Numbered from the stretch's first letter, positions 48,797 through 56,751 are shown. The stretch is 64,000 nt of DNA from Dubosiella muris (GCF_004793885.1 NZ_SRYG01000003.1:96466-160465); one strand, 5' to 3'. Program-made: numbers and translations. Notes: generated from the sequence alone by a model not told the origin.

Positions 48797-49855
48797 TTAA
48801 AACACCGCTTTTGTCATCGCCTCTTCGACAGGGATGACCTGCTTTGTCGTGTCCGAGCGGTACAGCGCCAGCGCTTTGGGATCCAGACTGGCGATAAATT
48901 GTTCCTTCGCGTTCAAAACATCTTCGAGGTCCATTAAAATGTGGTACAGCAGCGCCCGGCTTTCAAATTCCTCCCGGGTTTCGGGCATGGGCTCCCGTTT
49001 CATCACAGCAAAAATCTCGGATAAAATTTCCATTTGCAGCCTGGGCTTTTCGTGCTCGAACACTTTCATGCAGCACACTTCCAAAAACTCCTGAATGATC
49101 GCCGCCTGGGCGGGCATCGTCCGGATTTTGCGAATTTCATAATGCAGCGCGTGAAGCACATGGTATTGACGGATCCGCATTTGGAAATACTCGACAAAAT
49201 ACTGGGGATGGCTTGAAAACGTGTTGTCCTGAAACTCGATGGCTTCCCGTAAAAAGTCTTGCAGCTCGTTTTCAAGACTGGCGAGATCTTTCCATAAATG
49301 CGTATGCGTCTTTTGCGATTTCATATAGTCGACGATTTGCGCGAGCAGTTCGAGCGTTTTCGTGTCGGTGTCCCGCACCTTTTGGACGAGATCGACCGTC
49401 GTGGCCCGGTAGTCGTTGAACATGTTGAACACGATGGCGATAGTGATTCCAAGCAAAAGCAACGCGGTTTCGTTCCACAAAAACGCCGCGTCGTATGTCG
49501 TGGTCGTAAAGAAGTGCATGGCGATGAGCGCGTTGACGGACAAAGTCGCCTGCGTGTTCGTAAATTCCGTGACGAGCACGAGAAAAAAGATGACGACGCC
49601 AAACGCGACGAAGTCGGAATGGAGAAGCGGATAAATTAGCGAGCACAAAAGGACGGTGACCACAAAGGTCGCCAGACGCTGCGCTGTCAGTTTGATCGTC
49701 CCGCGTTTTGTCGTCAGCAGCGTGAGCAGCGTAATGGTACCGGCGCCCATCGCGTTTTGCAGCGAAAACAGATGGGCCAGAAAGATAGCCAGCGCGCTGC
49801 CCGCGCCGATTTTCAAAGCGAGGATCCATTTCTTTTTCAGTTTTTTTCGATTCAT
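48797..49855 (-). CDS. FUSC/aromatic acid exporter-like membrane protein
   Basis: The 352-residue protein has six membrane helices in the first 155 residues (KIGAGSALAIFLAHLFSLQN onwards) with the DUF939/ArAE pattern (GAGTITLLTLLTTKRGTIKL, TAQRLATFVV), then a long cytoplasmic helical domain. Relatives export aromatic acids or other small organic compounds, but the substrate is not evident. The ATG at 49855 is preferred (AAAAGGGGAAGAG upstream); the open frame to 49960 runs through a terminator. Monocistronic. Confidence 0.82.
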   Translation of the reverse strand: MNRKKLKKKWILALKIGAGSALAIFLAHLFSLQNAMGAGTITLLTLLTTKRGTIKLTAQRLATFVVTVLLCSLIYPLLHSDFVAFGVVIFFLVLVTEFTNTQATLSVNALIAMHFFTTTTYDAAFLWNETALLLLGITIAIVFNMFNDYRATTVDLVQKVRDTDTKTLELLAQIVDYMKSQKTHTHLWKDLASLENELQDFLREAIEFQDNTFSSHPQYFVEYFQMRIRQYHVLHALHYEIRKIRTMPAQAAIIQEFLEVCCMKVFEHEKPRLQMEILSEIFAVMKREPMPETREEFESRALLYHILMDLEDVLNAKEQFIASLDPKALALYRSDTTKQVIPVEEAMTKAVF

Positions 49856-49888
49856 TTCTCTTCCCCTTTTTTCCATCGTATCAAAAAA

Positions 49889-49914
49889 GGATAAAGCGGA
49901 AAACCGCTTTATCC
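49889..49914. terminator. Terminator after the M42 peptidase gene
   Basis: GGATAAAGCGG, loop AAAA, CCGCTTTATCC: perfect 11-bp stem with A6/T6 on both sides. Confidence 0.9.
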
Positions 49915-49920
49915 AAAAAA

Positions 49921-50970
49921 TCACGCTTCGTTCATCAAATACGCCAGCGTCAAGGCGCACGTTCCTTTGATGGCGTCGATGTGGGTGCGCTCATAGCCGT
50001 GGCTGTTCATGCACCCCATGCCGTACACGGCCGCTTTCAAATCGTGGCCGGCTCTAAGCGCGCTGGTGGCGTCGCTGCCAAAGCGGTAGTACACGTCCAG
50101 ACACGCGTTGATGCCATACGCCTTGGCCAGGTCGTACAGCCTGGTCGTCAGTTCCCAGTCGTAGGGCGAAAAATTGTCGGCCGCGCCGATGCATACGCTC
50201 TTTTCGGTGCCATGGTAGTGCGGGCCGATCAGCCCGATGTCCAGCGCGATGTATTCGTCCACGACGTCCGGGACGTACGCTCCGCCATGGCCGATTTCCT
50301 CGTAGATCGGAAACGCGAACCACGTGTTGTACGCCGGCGTGATGCCTTCCTCTTTCAAAAGGCGCATCGCCTCGATGAGGGCGGCGACGCACGCCTTGTC
50401 GTCGATGTGCCGGGATTTGATGAAGCCCGCTGGCGTCACGACGCATTTGGGATCGACGGATATCAAATCGCCGTGGTCGATGCCCAGATCGTACACGTCT
50501 TGGGCCGACTGGACATCCTCGTCGAGCAGGATTCGCATCGTTTCTATGTCGCGCGGCGCTTCCCTGGCGTCGTCGAAGACGTGGACGGAATGCGATTTGT
50601 GGATGACCATGCCGGTATAGGTTTTTCCCGAACGCGTATGGATATACACGTTTTCTCCTTCCAATGAATGAAAATTAACGCCGCCTAGCGTGCGGACTTC
50701 GATCCAGCCGTTCGGTTCCACATGGCGGACGATCATGCCGATCGTGTCCAGATGCGCCCCGAAACAAATCGTTTTCGAATGGTCGGCTCCCGGCACTTTG
50801 ACGTACAGCGTATGTTTGTGGTCGTACGTGACGTCGTAACCCATCCTTGCGAAAATTTTCTCGAGCTTTTTGTCGATTTCCGGATAGTACGCCACGACGC
50901 TTGGCACGTTGACGAGCGTTTCAAACAAATCCACGAGTCTCTTCTCGTCGATGTCTGGCATTTTTCTCAT
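49921..50970 (-). CDS. M42 family metallo-aminopeptidase
   Basis: The 349-residue enzyme has the dinuclear metal set in order: His in CFGAHLDTIGMI, bridging Asp in KSRHIDDKACVAAL, catalytic EE in FPIYEEIGHGGAYV, Asp in YIALDIGLIG and His in GCMNSHGYERTH. M42 enzymes form large tetrahedral complexes and trim peptides in the cytoplasm (glutamyl aminopeptidase or deblocking type). The exact specificity is not visible. The ribosome site is AAGGAGAGG. It is a single-gene unit. Confidence 0.93.
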   Translation of the reverse strand: MRKMPDIDEKRLVDLFETLVNVPSVVAYYPEIDKKLEKIFARMGYDVTYDHKHTLYVKVPGADHSKTICFGAHLDTIGMIVRHVEPNGWIEVRTLGGVNFHSLEGENVYIHTRSGKTYTGMVIHKSHSVHVFDDAREAPRDIETMRILLDEDVQSAQDVYDLGIDHGDLISVDPKCVVTPAGFIKSRHIDDKACVAALIEAMRLLKEEGITPAYNTWFAFPIYEEIGHGGAYVPDVVDEYIALDIGLIGPHYHGTEKSVCIGAADNFSPYDWELTTRLYDLAKAYGINACLDVYYRFGSDATSALRAGHDLKAAVYGMGCMNSHGYERTHIDAIKGTCALTLAYLMNEA

Positions 50971-51022
50971 AAACTTCCTCTCCTTGTTTCTTGTATCCGT
51001 CTTTCATTATACGCTTTCCGCC

Positions 51023-51496
51023 TTATTCGCACCATCCTTTTCCGATGTCGACCCAGCCGGCTGACGGCACGCAATCCAAAAATTCTTCCAGCGAAAGATC
51101 GACCGCGCTGTGGTCGTTTCCGGCCGCCGGATAGACGCGTTCAAACCGGCGCAGCGACACATCGAAATAGACGGGCACGCCTTCCTTCGCCCCGAACGGG
51201 CACACGCCGCCCGGCTCGTGGCCGACAAGCGACTCCACCAGCTCGCCCGGGATCATCTTCGCTTTTTGTTGAAAGGTATTCTTGTATTTTTTATTGTCGA
51301 CACGAGCGTCTCCCGCCATGACGACAAGGATCGGTTCATCCTGGACGAGAAACGACATCGTCTTCGCGATTTGCCGGGGCTCGCATCCGAGCGCGTCGGC
51401 CGCCTCCTGCACGGTGGCGCTGGACTGGTCGAGGACGAGGATCCGCTCCCCGAGTCCTTTCGCTTCCAAATCTTGTTTTGCCTGTTCAAATGCCAT
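51023..51496 (-). CDS. YbaK/EbsC family aminoacyl-tRNA deacylase
   Basis: A 157-residue protein of the YbaK fold, which removes mischarged cysteine or similar residues from tRNA-Pro. MAFEQAKQDLEAKGLGERIL leads into SSATVQEAADALGCEPRQIA, KTMSFLV (with the conserved lysine) and KMIPGELVESLVGHEPGGVCPFG, the GxxPGGVxPFG signature. The start at 51496 has AGGAGG eight bases upstream; the longer open frame is an artefact. The tRNA specificity cannot be settled from sequence. It lies 14 bases after the DUF5655 gene and is likely co-transcribed. Confidence 0.92.
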   Translation of the reverse strand: MAFEQAKQDLEAKGLGERILVLDQSSATVQEAADALGCEPRQIAKTMSFLVQDEPILVVMAGDARVDNKKYKNTFQQKAKMIPGELVESLVGHEPGGVCPFGAKEGVPVYFDVSLRRFERVYPAAGNDHSAVDLSLEEFLDCVPSAGWVDIGKGWCE

Positions 51497-51510
51497 CGGT
51501 TTTTCCTCCT

Positions 51511-51909
51511 TTATTTTTCCGCTGAAAGCCGATACGCCTCGTCGATCCACGACAGCAGTTCCGCGTTGATTTGTTCCTTTTGCTCCACGAGCACGTGATG
51601 CGTCCACCGGCAAGGATAAGGCTCGCTTGCCATCGCGACGCGCGGCGAATCCAGCCGGTGCGCCAAGCCAAACGACACTAGCATGAACTGCCGGGGCCAA
51701 TCTTTTTTGCGTCGCCACGGACCGGAAGCCATGGCGAACATGTGCCGGTTGTAAAATGAAATTTGCGTTTTGGACACTTTGATGCGCAAATCGGGATACC
51801 GCTCGACGAGCGCGTCCCGCAACGTTTCGTACAAGGGCAGCAGCGCGGGCCATGGCTGCCAGAACTCGATTTCGTCCACGCGCAAGTCTTTCCACTCTAT
51901 CTTTTCCAT
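51511..51909 (-). CDS. DUF5655 domain protein
   Basis: A 132-residue protein with the DUF5655 pattern: PLYETLRDALVERYPDLRIK, VSKTQISFYNRHMFAMAS and, later, WTHHVLVEQKEQINAELLSW with the double histidine and IDEAYRLS at the end. The family's function is unknown; it is often a free-standing small protein. The ribosome site is AGGAG. First gene of a two-gene unit with ybaK. Confidence 0.75.
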   Translation of the reverse strand: MEKIEWKDLRVDEIEFWQPWPALLPLYETLRDALVERYPDLRIKVSKTQISFYNRHMFAMASGPWRRKKDWPRQFMLVSFGLAHRLDSPRVAMASEPYPCRWTHHVLVEQKEQINAELLSWIDEAYRLSAEK

Positions 51910-51972
51910 ACTATTCTCCTGTTTCTTTTTTTGTTATATCACAGGATGAAAACATTGAAAATACATTTCCTA

Positions 51973-52001
51973 TTTTCATCCCATCATTTTCATGCTATAG
52001 T
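51973..52001 (+). promoter_or_regulatory. Promoter of the leader-ORF/ABC exporter unit
   Basis: TTTTCA (51973–51978), 17 bases, TATAGT (51996–52001) with TGC before it (extended -10). Start near 52008. Confidence 0.7.
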
Positions 52002-52007
52002 TACGTT

Positions 52008-52178
52008 GTAACCCGTCTTTCGACGGTTCCTGATTCCAAGGATAGAAAGGAGGCTCCTATGAAACTGAACAGCACAAACCGGTTCAATGCGTTCATGGCG
52101 TCTCCTTCTTTCTTTTCGTAAGATTTTTTCGTCATGACGCATTGACCTTCCCCATTCAAATAGAAAGGTCAAAAAGGA
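52008..52178 (+). promoter_or_regulatory. Leader RNA with mutually exclusive hairpins (candidate attenuator)
   Basis: Three structures are visible. A small hairpin forms from AACCCGTC and GACGGTT (52011–52027). Hairpin 1 pairs 52084–52100 with 52130–52145: TCAATGCGT with ACGCATTGA, a one-base bulge, then CATGGCG with its partner, about 16 bp, its loop holding the leader ORF's stop. Hairpin 2 pairs TTGACCTT (52142–52149) with AAGGTCAA (52165–52172). The two share bases 52142–52145, so only one can form. The second arm of hairpin 2 covers AAAGG, the best ribosome site for the exporter (ten bases before its ATG). The 5' arm of hairpin 1 lies in the leader ORF, so ribosome position decides which forms. 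Confidence 0.6.
52059..52121 (+). CDS. Leader peptide of the ABC exporter operon
   Basis: Twenty codons, MKLNSTNRFNAFMASPSFFS, starting five bases after AAAGGAGG (52046–52053), the strongest ribosome site near this operon. It lies between the promoter and the exporter, and its end overlaps hairpin 1. There is no signal sequence, double glycine or cysteine pattern that would mark a bacteriocin. A regulatory leader peptide is the likelier reading. The alternative is a small exported peptide that is the transporter's substrate. Confidence 0.65.
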   Translation: MKLNSTNRFNAFMASPSFFS

Positions 52179-53831
52179 ATGAAACTCTCAAAACAAATTC
52201 AATCATTTTTTCAAAACATCGTCACGCTTTTTGACGTGCTGGCTCGTTTACGCGTTCAAAAGGCGCTCATCGGCATGACAGTGTTGTCGGTGCTCATCGC
52301 GCTTGGCGGTATTGGCTGCTCTGTGTTCTACGCGGATGCGATCGACCGGGTCTTGATCCATGCAGGTCTTTCCGCTTTCCTTGGCTCGATCGGCTTACTT
52401 GTCCTTCTCAAGATTGGCGCCATCGCTTTGCGGACAGCGCTCGACTGGCTTGGATCGAGGACGCGCAATACGATGATCGCCCGCCTGCGTTCTTTGGTGC
52501 TGGCTGCGCTCATGGACATGGATCTCGAGTACTTCCATGCGTTATCGTATGGCGAACTCGTCGACAAGATCCAGGGCTCGACGTTCGATCTGGCCGACAA
52601 TCTCGGCTTGTTTTTGCCGGAACTGCTTCGCCGGTTGTTTGTCGGCTCGATCACGCTGCTTTTTTCCGTCTGGCTTTCCCCCTCCCTCACTTTCTTGTTT
52701 TGCGGCTTGTGCGCGCTCATGCTCTGGCTGCAAATATGGGGCGGAAACCAGTGCGGCGCTTTCATGGACGACATGATCGAGGCGCGCAATTCGCGCGACG
52801 CCTGCGTCCACGAGCTTCTCGACACGACGAGGACGATTCAAATCTTTAGCCTGGAAAAAGCGACGAAGCGCTGGTTCGTGGACGCTTCCAACTTTTTTAT
52901 CCGCGCCTTCTCAACGGCTATGGAAAAGCTCGCACTCTTCTTTAGTCCGGGACGGATCGTCAACGATCTGGCGATCCTGCTGCCGTGCGCTCTTGGCGTC
53001 CTGCAAGTGCGGTTGGATCAGCTACCACTCGAAACATTCGTCACGCTGTTGTTCGTGTGGTCGATCAGCGCGCAGGAATTCAAAGGACTGGACGGGATTT
53101 TGGGCAACCTGCCGACGATCATCGCCAACGCGCATGATCTGGACACGTTATGGAGCGCCCCGGCCGATCCGGCGCAAACCGAGGATTTTCAATCGCGGAC
53201 GCCGGCGCTCGACATCCAAAATGCGCATTATTCTTTCATCCATGGAAATCCCGGTTTTCATATCGAGGATTTGACGATCCAGCCTGGTGAGAAGGTCGCG
53301 ATCGTTGGCGGCAACGGCAGTGGCAAGACGACGTTTTTGCGAACACTGGCCGGTTTGTATCCGCGTTATACAGGAACCATCCGGTGGTTTGAAACCGAAG
53401 CGCGCGATCTAAAGCCAAACAAGATCGGCTATGTGAGTCAGCATCCGGCTTTGTTTGACGACACGCTGCGTAACAACGTCGATCCCCGTCATCAAAAAAC
53501 CGATGAACAAATCCGTACCATGCTCAACGAACTCGGTTTGAGCGCGTTGTGTGCGAAGCTGAACGACCCTTTGGAGAAAAACTTGTCAGGTGGCGAGAAA
53601 CAGCGGCTCGCGCTCGTCAGGACGCTGCTGGAAGGAACGAACGTCCTTTTGCTGGACGAGGCGACAAGCGCGCTCGATCGAAAGACGGCCGCCAAGATCC
53701 ATCGCACGCTCACGTCCAAACGCGACCTCACCCTTCTTACCATTCTTCACGATGTGGAATGGCTGTCCTTGTATGACCGGGTGCTCGTCTTTGAAAACGG
53801 AATGCTAAAGGAGGATTCGGATCATGCGTAA
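52179..53831 (+). CDS. ABC exporter half-transporter, first subunit (membrane-ATPase fusion)
   Basis: A 550-residue protein with a six-helix membrane domain (residues 30–310) and a C-terminal ATPase: Walker A GGNGSGKTTF (377–386), Q-loop SQHPALFDDTL, signature LSGGEKQR (469–476), Walker B VLLLDEATS with the catalytic glutamate, and switch histidine in ILHDVEW. It partners with the next gene to form a heterodimer, as in multidrug exporters (BmrCD, PatAB type) or CydDC. The ATG is right after AAAAAGGA, too near to be the main site; AAAGG at 52164–52168 fits better and can be hidden by a hairpin. The gene overlaps the second subunit by eight bases. Confidence 0.92.
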   Translation: MKLSKQIQSFFQNIVTLFDVLARLRVQKALIGMTVLSVLIALGGIGCSVFYADAIDRVLIHAGLSAFLGSIGLLVLLKIGAIALRTALDWLGSRTRNTMIARLRSLVLAALMDMDLEYFHALSYGELVDKIQGSTFDLADNLGLFLPELLRRLFVGSITLLFSVWLSPSLTFLFCGLCALMLWLQIWGGNQCGAFMDDMIEARNSRDACVHELLDTTRTIQIFSLEKATKRWFVDASNFFIRAFSTAMEKLALFFSPGRIVNDLAILLPCALGVLQVRLDQLPLETFVTLLFVWSISAQEFKGLDGILGNLPTIIANAHDLDTLWSAPADPAQTEDFQSRTPALDIQNAHYSFIHGNPGFHIEDLTIQPGEKVAIVGGNGSGKTTFLRTLAGLYPRYTGTIRWFETEARDLKPNKIGYVSQHPALFDDTLRNNVDPRHQKTDEQIRTMLNELGLSALCAKLNDPLEKNLSGGEKQRLALVRTLLEGTNVLLLDEATSALDRKTAAKIHRTLTSKRDLTLLTILHDVEWLSLYDRVLVFENGMLKEDSDHA

Positions 53832-55470
53832 GTCCTTGTTCATTCTTCGTTCTCTTCTTCGCGAAAGTCCGAAATGGTGGTGGCGCTCGGTATGGGGCGC
53901 GACGATCACGTCCCTGCCCTGGTTTTTATCGACTTTGCTTGTTTCCGGGTTTACTTCGATGGCGATCGACGAGGCGTTAAACAAATCGTGGCCTCCACTC
54001 GCCATTTGCGCAGGAATCCTTTTCGCGCTCGTCCTGCTGCGCCTCCCGGTCGTCGCTGGATATCGCTTGAACGCTTTGGCAAGCGAAAAGCTTTCGGCCC
54101 ACCTGCAATGGAAGTTGATCGAGGCGTGGAACCGTCGCGATCCAAACGAGAAAAAATGCAGGAAGGAAGATGTATTGACGCGCATCGTCAGCGACTGCGC
54201 CCAAAATCTTTCGGAATTTTTCTTTCAAGGCTTTGGCCTGAAGATTCTCGAACCGGTGTTGACGGGTTTGGCTGCCCTGCTCGTTTTGGCGCGTTTGGAA
54301 TGGCGCGTTCTTGTCGTTTCCATCGTCCTTGGCTTTGGACTGTCGGGAATCACGACACGCTTCACAAAGAAGATTCGAACGCTTCATGCCGCGTTACAGC
54401 ACGACAACGATGTTTTGAACGGCTTGTTTTTGGATGTCGTCCGGAACATGGAAACGGTGAAAAAAATTGACTTGAAAAAAGACAAGCGAAAAGGATTCGA
54501 CCAGCGCAATCAAATTATTGAAGAAACTTCCAATCAACTGGCCTGGCTGGAAACCGGACTGCGGATTTTGCCCATGACAGGCGAGTTGTTCCTGCTTATA
54601 ACGACCCTCATTCTGGCGTGGCGGCTTCCGTCCTTTCCGGTCGGATCGGTCGTTCTGGTGGGAGCCTTGCAGCCGTTTGTCAACAACTTGTTCGCCAATC
54701 TGGGCACGATGCGCAACGAGCTGGAAAAGGCGGCGGTGCACGGAAAGCGGGTGCTCGATACGGTCGAAGACCTTCACTCCATCGCGTGGATCGAAGATCT
54801 TCCCGGTGAAAAAGAAAGCAAAATCCGGTATCTTGAACTGCGTCGTGTTGGATTTGTGGTTGGCAATCATCGAATTTTGCGCAATGTGAATATCCGCGCA
54901 AAACAAGGTGAGCTGATCGGAATTCAGGCGCCCTCCGGTTCGGGAAAATCGACTTTGCTCACCTTGATTCAAGGCCTGCGCGAGCCAGACGAAGGGCAAA
55001 TCCTTTTTGATGGCGTTTCGGCACATGCGCTTCCATTTGCTTTGCGAAGACAGCGTGTTCGGCTGTTTCCTCAACAGCCGGTGCTCTTTCGCAAAACGAT
55101 TCAAGAAAACGTCGAGATCGTCGCGAACCGCGCGCTTTCCAATGCGGAGCTGCGCCAATTAGCCACCCAAGTCGGATGGGACGATGTCGATTTTGGCAAG
55201 ATGCTGGAAGAAGGCGGTTCCAACTTGTCGGGTGGCGAGCGTCAAAAAGTCGCTTTTATGCAGGCTCTTGTTTGCGACGCGCAAGTGCTGCTGCTTGACG
55301 AGCCGACGTCGGCTATGGATTCGCGCAGCGAAGCGATCGTATGGGAAGGTCTGCAAAAGCGCAAACACGAAAAAATCATTGTATGTGTGTCGCATCGTAC
55401 GGCTTTGTTGCAGGCTGTGGATCGTCTTTACGGATGGGATGAAAAAGCCGGATTTTTCCAAAAGATGTGA
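53824..55470 (+). CDS. ABC exporter half-transporter, second subunit
   Basis: A 548-residue protein with the same domain order: membrane domain (residues 1–320, for example LAALLVLARLEWRVLVVSIV), then an ATPase with Walker A APSGSGKSTL, Q-loop FPQQPVLFRKTI, signature LSGGERQKVAFMQAL, Walker B VLLLDEPTSAMD and switch histidine CVSHRT. Both subunits keep a complete set of catalytic residues, unlike many heterodimers with one degenerate site. A heterodimeric drug or peptide exporter is the best guess; the leader suggests it is induced by something that affects translation. No accessory protease domain is present. Confidence 0.92.
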   Translation: MRKSLFILRSLLRESPKWWWRSVWGATITSLPWFLSTLLVSGFTSMAIDEALNKSWPPLAICAGILFALVLLRLPVVAGYRLNALASEKLSAHLQWKLIEAWNRRDPNEKKCRKEDVLTRIVSDCAQNLSEFFFQGFGLKILEPVLTGLAALLVLARLEWRVLVVSIVLGFGLSGITTRFTKKIRTLHAALQHDNDVLNGLFLDVVRNMETVKKIDLKKDKRKGFDQRNQIIEETSNQLAWLETGLRILPMTGELFLLITTLILAWRLPSFPVGSVVLVGALQPFVNNLFANLGTMRNELEKAAVHGKRVLDTVEDLHSIAWIEDLPGEKESKIRYLELRRVGFVVGNHRILRNVNIRAKQGELIGIQAPSGSGKSTLLTLIQGLREPDEGQILFDGVSAHALPFALRRQRVRLFPQQPVLFRKTIQENVEIVANRALSNAELRQLATQVGWDDVDFGKMLEEGGSNLSGGERQKVAFMQALVCDAQVLLLDEPTSAMDSRSEAIVWEGLQKRKHEKIIVCVSHRTALLQAVDRLYGWDEKAGFFQKM

Positions 55471-55543
55471 AAATTTATTTTTTTCAATTTTTTTGTCCTC
55501 TTTTCCCTTTTCCAAACGTATATAAAAGGTAGGAGGTAAAAAT
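55471..55543 (+). promoter_or_regulatory. Upstream region of the Rpn-like gene
   Basis: Pyrimidine-rich stretch ending in TATATAA near 55518–55524 and a strong AGGAGG before the TTG start at 55544. No convincing -35 was fixed, and there is no clear terminator for the preceding ABC gene. Confidence 0.4.
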
Positions 55544-56353
55544 TTGACAAACACAACCAACATCCAGTATTTGTCCATGCTTGAGCGCTTCACCTTGTTT
55601 AGCGACTTTTTCATGCACGCCGTCTTTTCCCGCAATAGAAAAGCCGTGCAGCTGCTCGCCCGCATCGTGACCGGAAAAAAGGATTTGATCGTCGTTGAAT
55701 GGGGTCTGGAAGTCAAAAAGGGATTTCCGTTTTTTCGAAACGACCGCTATGATTTGTTCATCATCGACCAGTATGGTAATGTCTACAACATCGAAATAGA
55801 GAACACGCTTCAATCCATTGGCAAGCGCGCGTTTCACAATTTGAGCGTGCTCGTCGCCCAGGGCTTGAAGTCGGGACAAAAACACAAAAAACTGCAAGAG
55901 ATCTTTTTGACAAGGAAAGACTTTCTCAAGCAAAACGAGCCATTTTACAACTATCAGTGGCGTGAGGACAGGAGCAGGCAAAAGCTGAAGACGGGTGGTC
56001 ACATCCGCATCGTCAACGGGCAGTATCAGGGAAAGGACGCATTGGGAAAGCTGATGCATGATTTCCACTGTACAAACCCGGACGACATGTTTTATGATGA
56101 GCTTAGAGAAGCCGTATCGTATTTTAAAAAAGAACCGGAAGGAGTGAATACCATGTGTGAAATCATGAGAGAATTTGAGAGAAAATCCGAGAACAAGGGA
56201 CGTGCCGAGGAACGTAAAAAGGCAAAGAAGCGCACGGAAGCCATTATGCGCAATTTGCGTGAAGAAGGCATGTCCTACGAAAGGATCGCGCGAATCACCA
56301 ATCAATCGCTATCAAAAGTAAAATTGTTTTTTAAGACGCAACAAACCGCGTAA
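55544..56353 (+). CDS. Rpn-family recombination-promoting nuclease (PD-(D/E)XK putative transposase)
   Basis: The 269-residue protein starts at a TTG, supported by AGGAGG about eight bases upstream. Near residues 67–86 comes RYDLFIIDQYGNVYNIEIEN, the D…(E/D)x(E) core of PD-(D/E)XK nucleases, after SDFFMHAVFSRNRKAVQLLA, the typical F-x-x-x-F start of Rpn proteins. The last 70 residues are a basic, repetitive tail and helix-turn-helix-like end (EEGMSYERIARITNQSLSKV). In E. coli Rpn proteins the C-terminal part is also made alone from an internal start and blocks the nuclease. Such a start is present here at 56153. Confidence 0.88.
   Translation: MTNTTNIQYLSMLERFTLFSDFFMHAVFSRNRKAVQLLARIVTGKKDLIVVEWGLEVKKGFPFFRNDRYDLFIIDQYGNVYNIEIENTLQSIGKRAFHNLSVLVAQGLKSGQKHKKLQEIFLTRKDFLKQNEPFYNYQWREDRSRQKLKTGGHIRIVNGQYQGKDALGKLMHDFHCTNPDDMFYDELREAVSYFKKEPEGVNTMCEIMREFERKSENKGRAEERKKAKKRTEAIMRNLREEGMSYERIARITNQSLSKVKLFFKTQQTA
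56069..56203 (+). repeat. 135-bp direct repeat, copy 1 (copy 2 at 56406–56540)
   Basis: The two copies are exactly 337 bp apart, of equal length, and differ at five positions by my count. They cover the codons for MFYDELREAVSYFKKEPEGV and the start of the C-terminal part. Copy 2 begins just after the terminator of the first gene, so it is a tandem duplication of the 3' part of the gene. Confidence 0.9.
56153..56353 (+). CDS. Internal C-terminal ORF of the Rpn gene (RpnS-like)
   Basis: Within the Rpn gene, GGAAGGAG (56137–56144) stands eight bases before an in-frame ATG at 56153. Translation from there gives 66 residues starting MCEIMREFERKSENKGRAEE, the basic tail plus helix-turn-helix-like end. 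In characterised Rpn systems a protein of this kind from an internal start neutralises the full-length nuclease. That it is made here is an inference from the ribosome site and its conservation in the duplicate copy. Confidence 0.55.
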   Translation: MCEIMREFERKSENKGRAEERKKAKKRTEAIMRNLREEGMSYERIARITNQSLSKVKLFFKTQQTA

Positions 56354-56360
56354 CAAGCAG

Positions 56361-56389
56361 GCATCATGGCATACGTCATGATGCTTTTT
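56361..56389 (+). terminator. Terminator after the Rpn gene
   Basis: GCATCATG (56361–56368), eight-base loop, CATGATGC (56377–56384), T5. Confidence 0.85.
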
Positions 56390-56405
56390 GATGAAAATCT
56401 TCTAG

Positions 56406-56540
56406 TGTACAAACCCGGATGACATGTTTTATGATGAGCTTAGAGAAGCCGTATCGTATTTTAAAAAGGAACCGGAAGGAGTGAATGCCATGTGTGAGAT
56501 CATGAGAGAATTTGAAAGAAAATCCGAGAACAAGGGACGT
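56406..56540 (+). repeat. 135-bp direct repeat, copy 2
   Basis: See copy 1. The divergence is in synonymous or nearly neutral positions, and the internal ribosome site and ATG are preserved. Confidence 0.9.
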
Positions 56541-56708
56541 AGACAAGGGCGCGCCGAAGGACGGGCAGAGGGCCGAGCAGAAGGTCGGACAGAAGAACGG
56601 GAAACCATCATGCGCAATTTATATGCCAAGGGCATGGATTGTCCTTCCATCGCCGAAGTCACGGGACAAACCAGCGCCCAGGTTGAAGCCTTTTTCAAAG
56701 CCCGATAG
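56490..56708 (+). CDS. Free-standing RpnS-like protein (duplicated Rpn C-terminal part)
   Basis: GGAAGGAG (56474–56481) precedes an ATG at 56490 reading MCEIMREFERKSENKGRRQG and then GRAEGRAEGRAEGRTEERE, a longer run of GRAE units than the first copy has, and a C-terminal segment YAKGMDCPSIAEVTGQTSAQ that has diverged. It has 72 residues and no nuclease part. The open frame extends back to 56424 (MFYDELREAV) but without a ribosome site. It has its own terminator. It is either a second antitoxin-like product or a truncated pseudogene; the diverged but open frame favours the former. Confidence 0.6.
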   Translation: MCEIMREFERKSENKGRRQGRAEGRAEGRAEGRTEERETIMRNLYAKGMDCPSIAEVTGQTSAQVEAFFKAR

Positions 56709-56719
56709 CAGGACCCGCA

Positions 56720-56751
56720 AACATCGCGATCACCCGGTCGCGATGTTTTTC
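56720..56751 (+). terminator. Terminator after the duplicated C-terminal ORF
   Basis: AACATCGCGA (56720–56729), eight-base loop, TCGCGATGTT (56738–56747), then T-rich. Confidence 0.88.

Noticed and set aside
52059-52121. Bacteriocin or pheromone precursor for the ABC exporter
   Set aside because: No double-glycine, signal, or modification-enzyme genes, and the exporters lack a peptidase domain; kept only as the alternative to a leader peptide.
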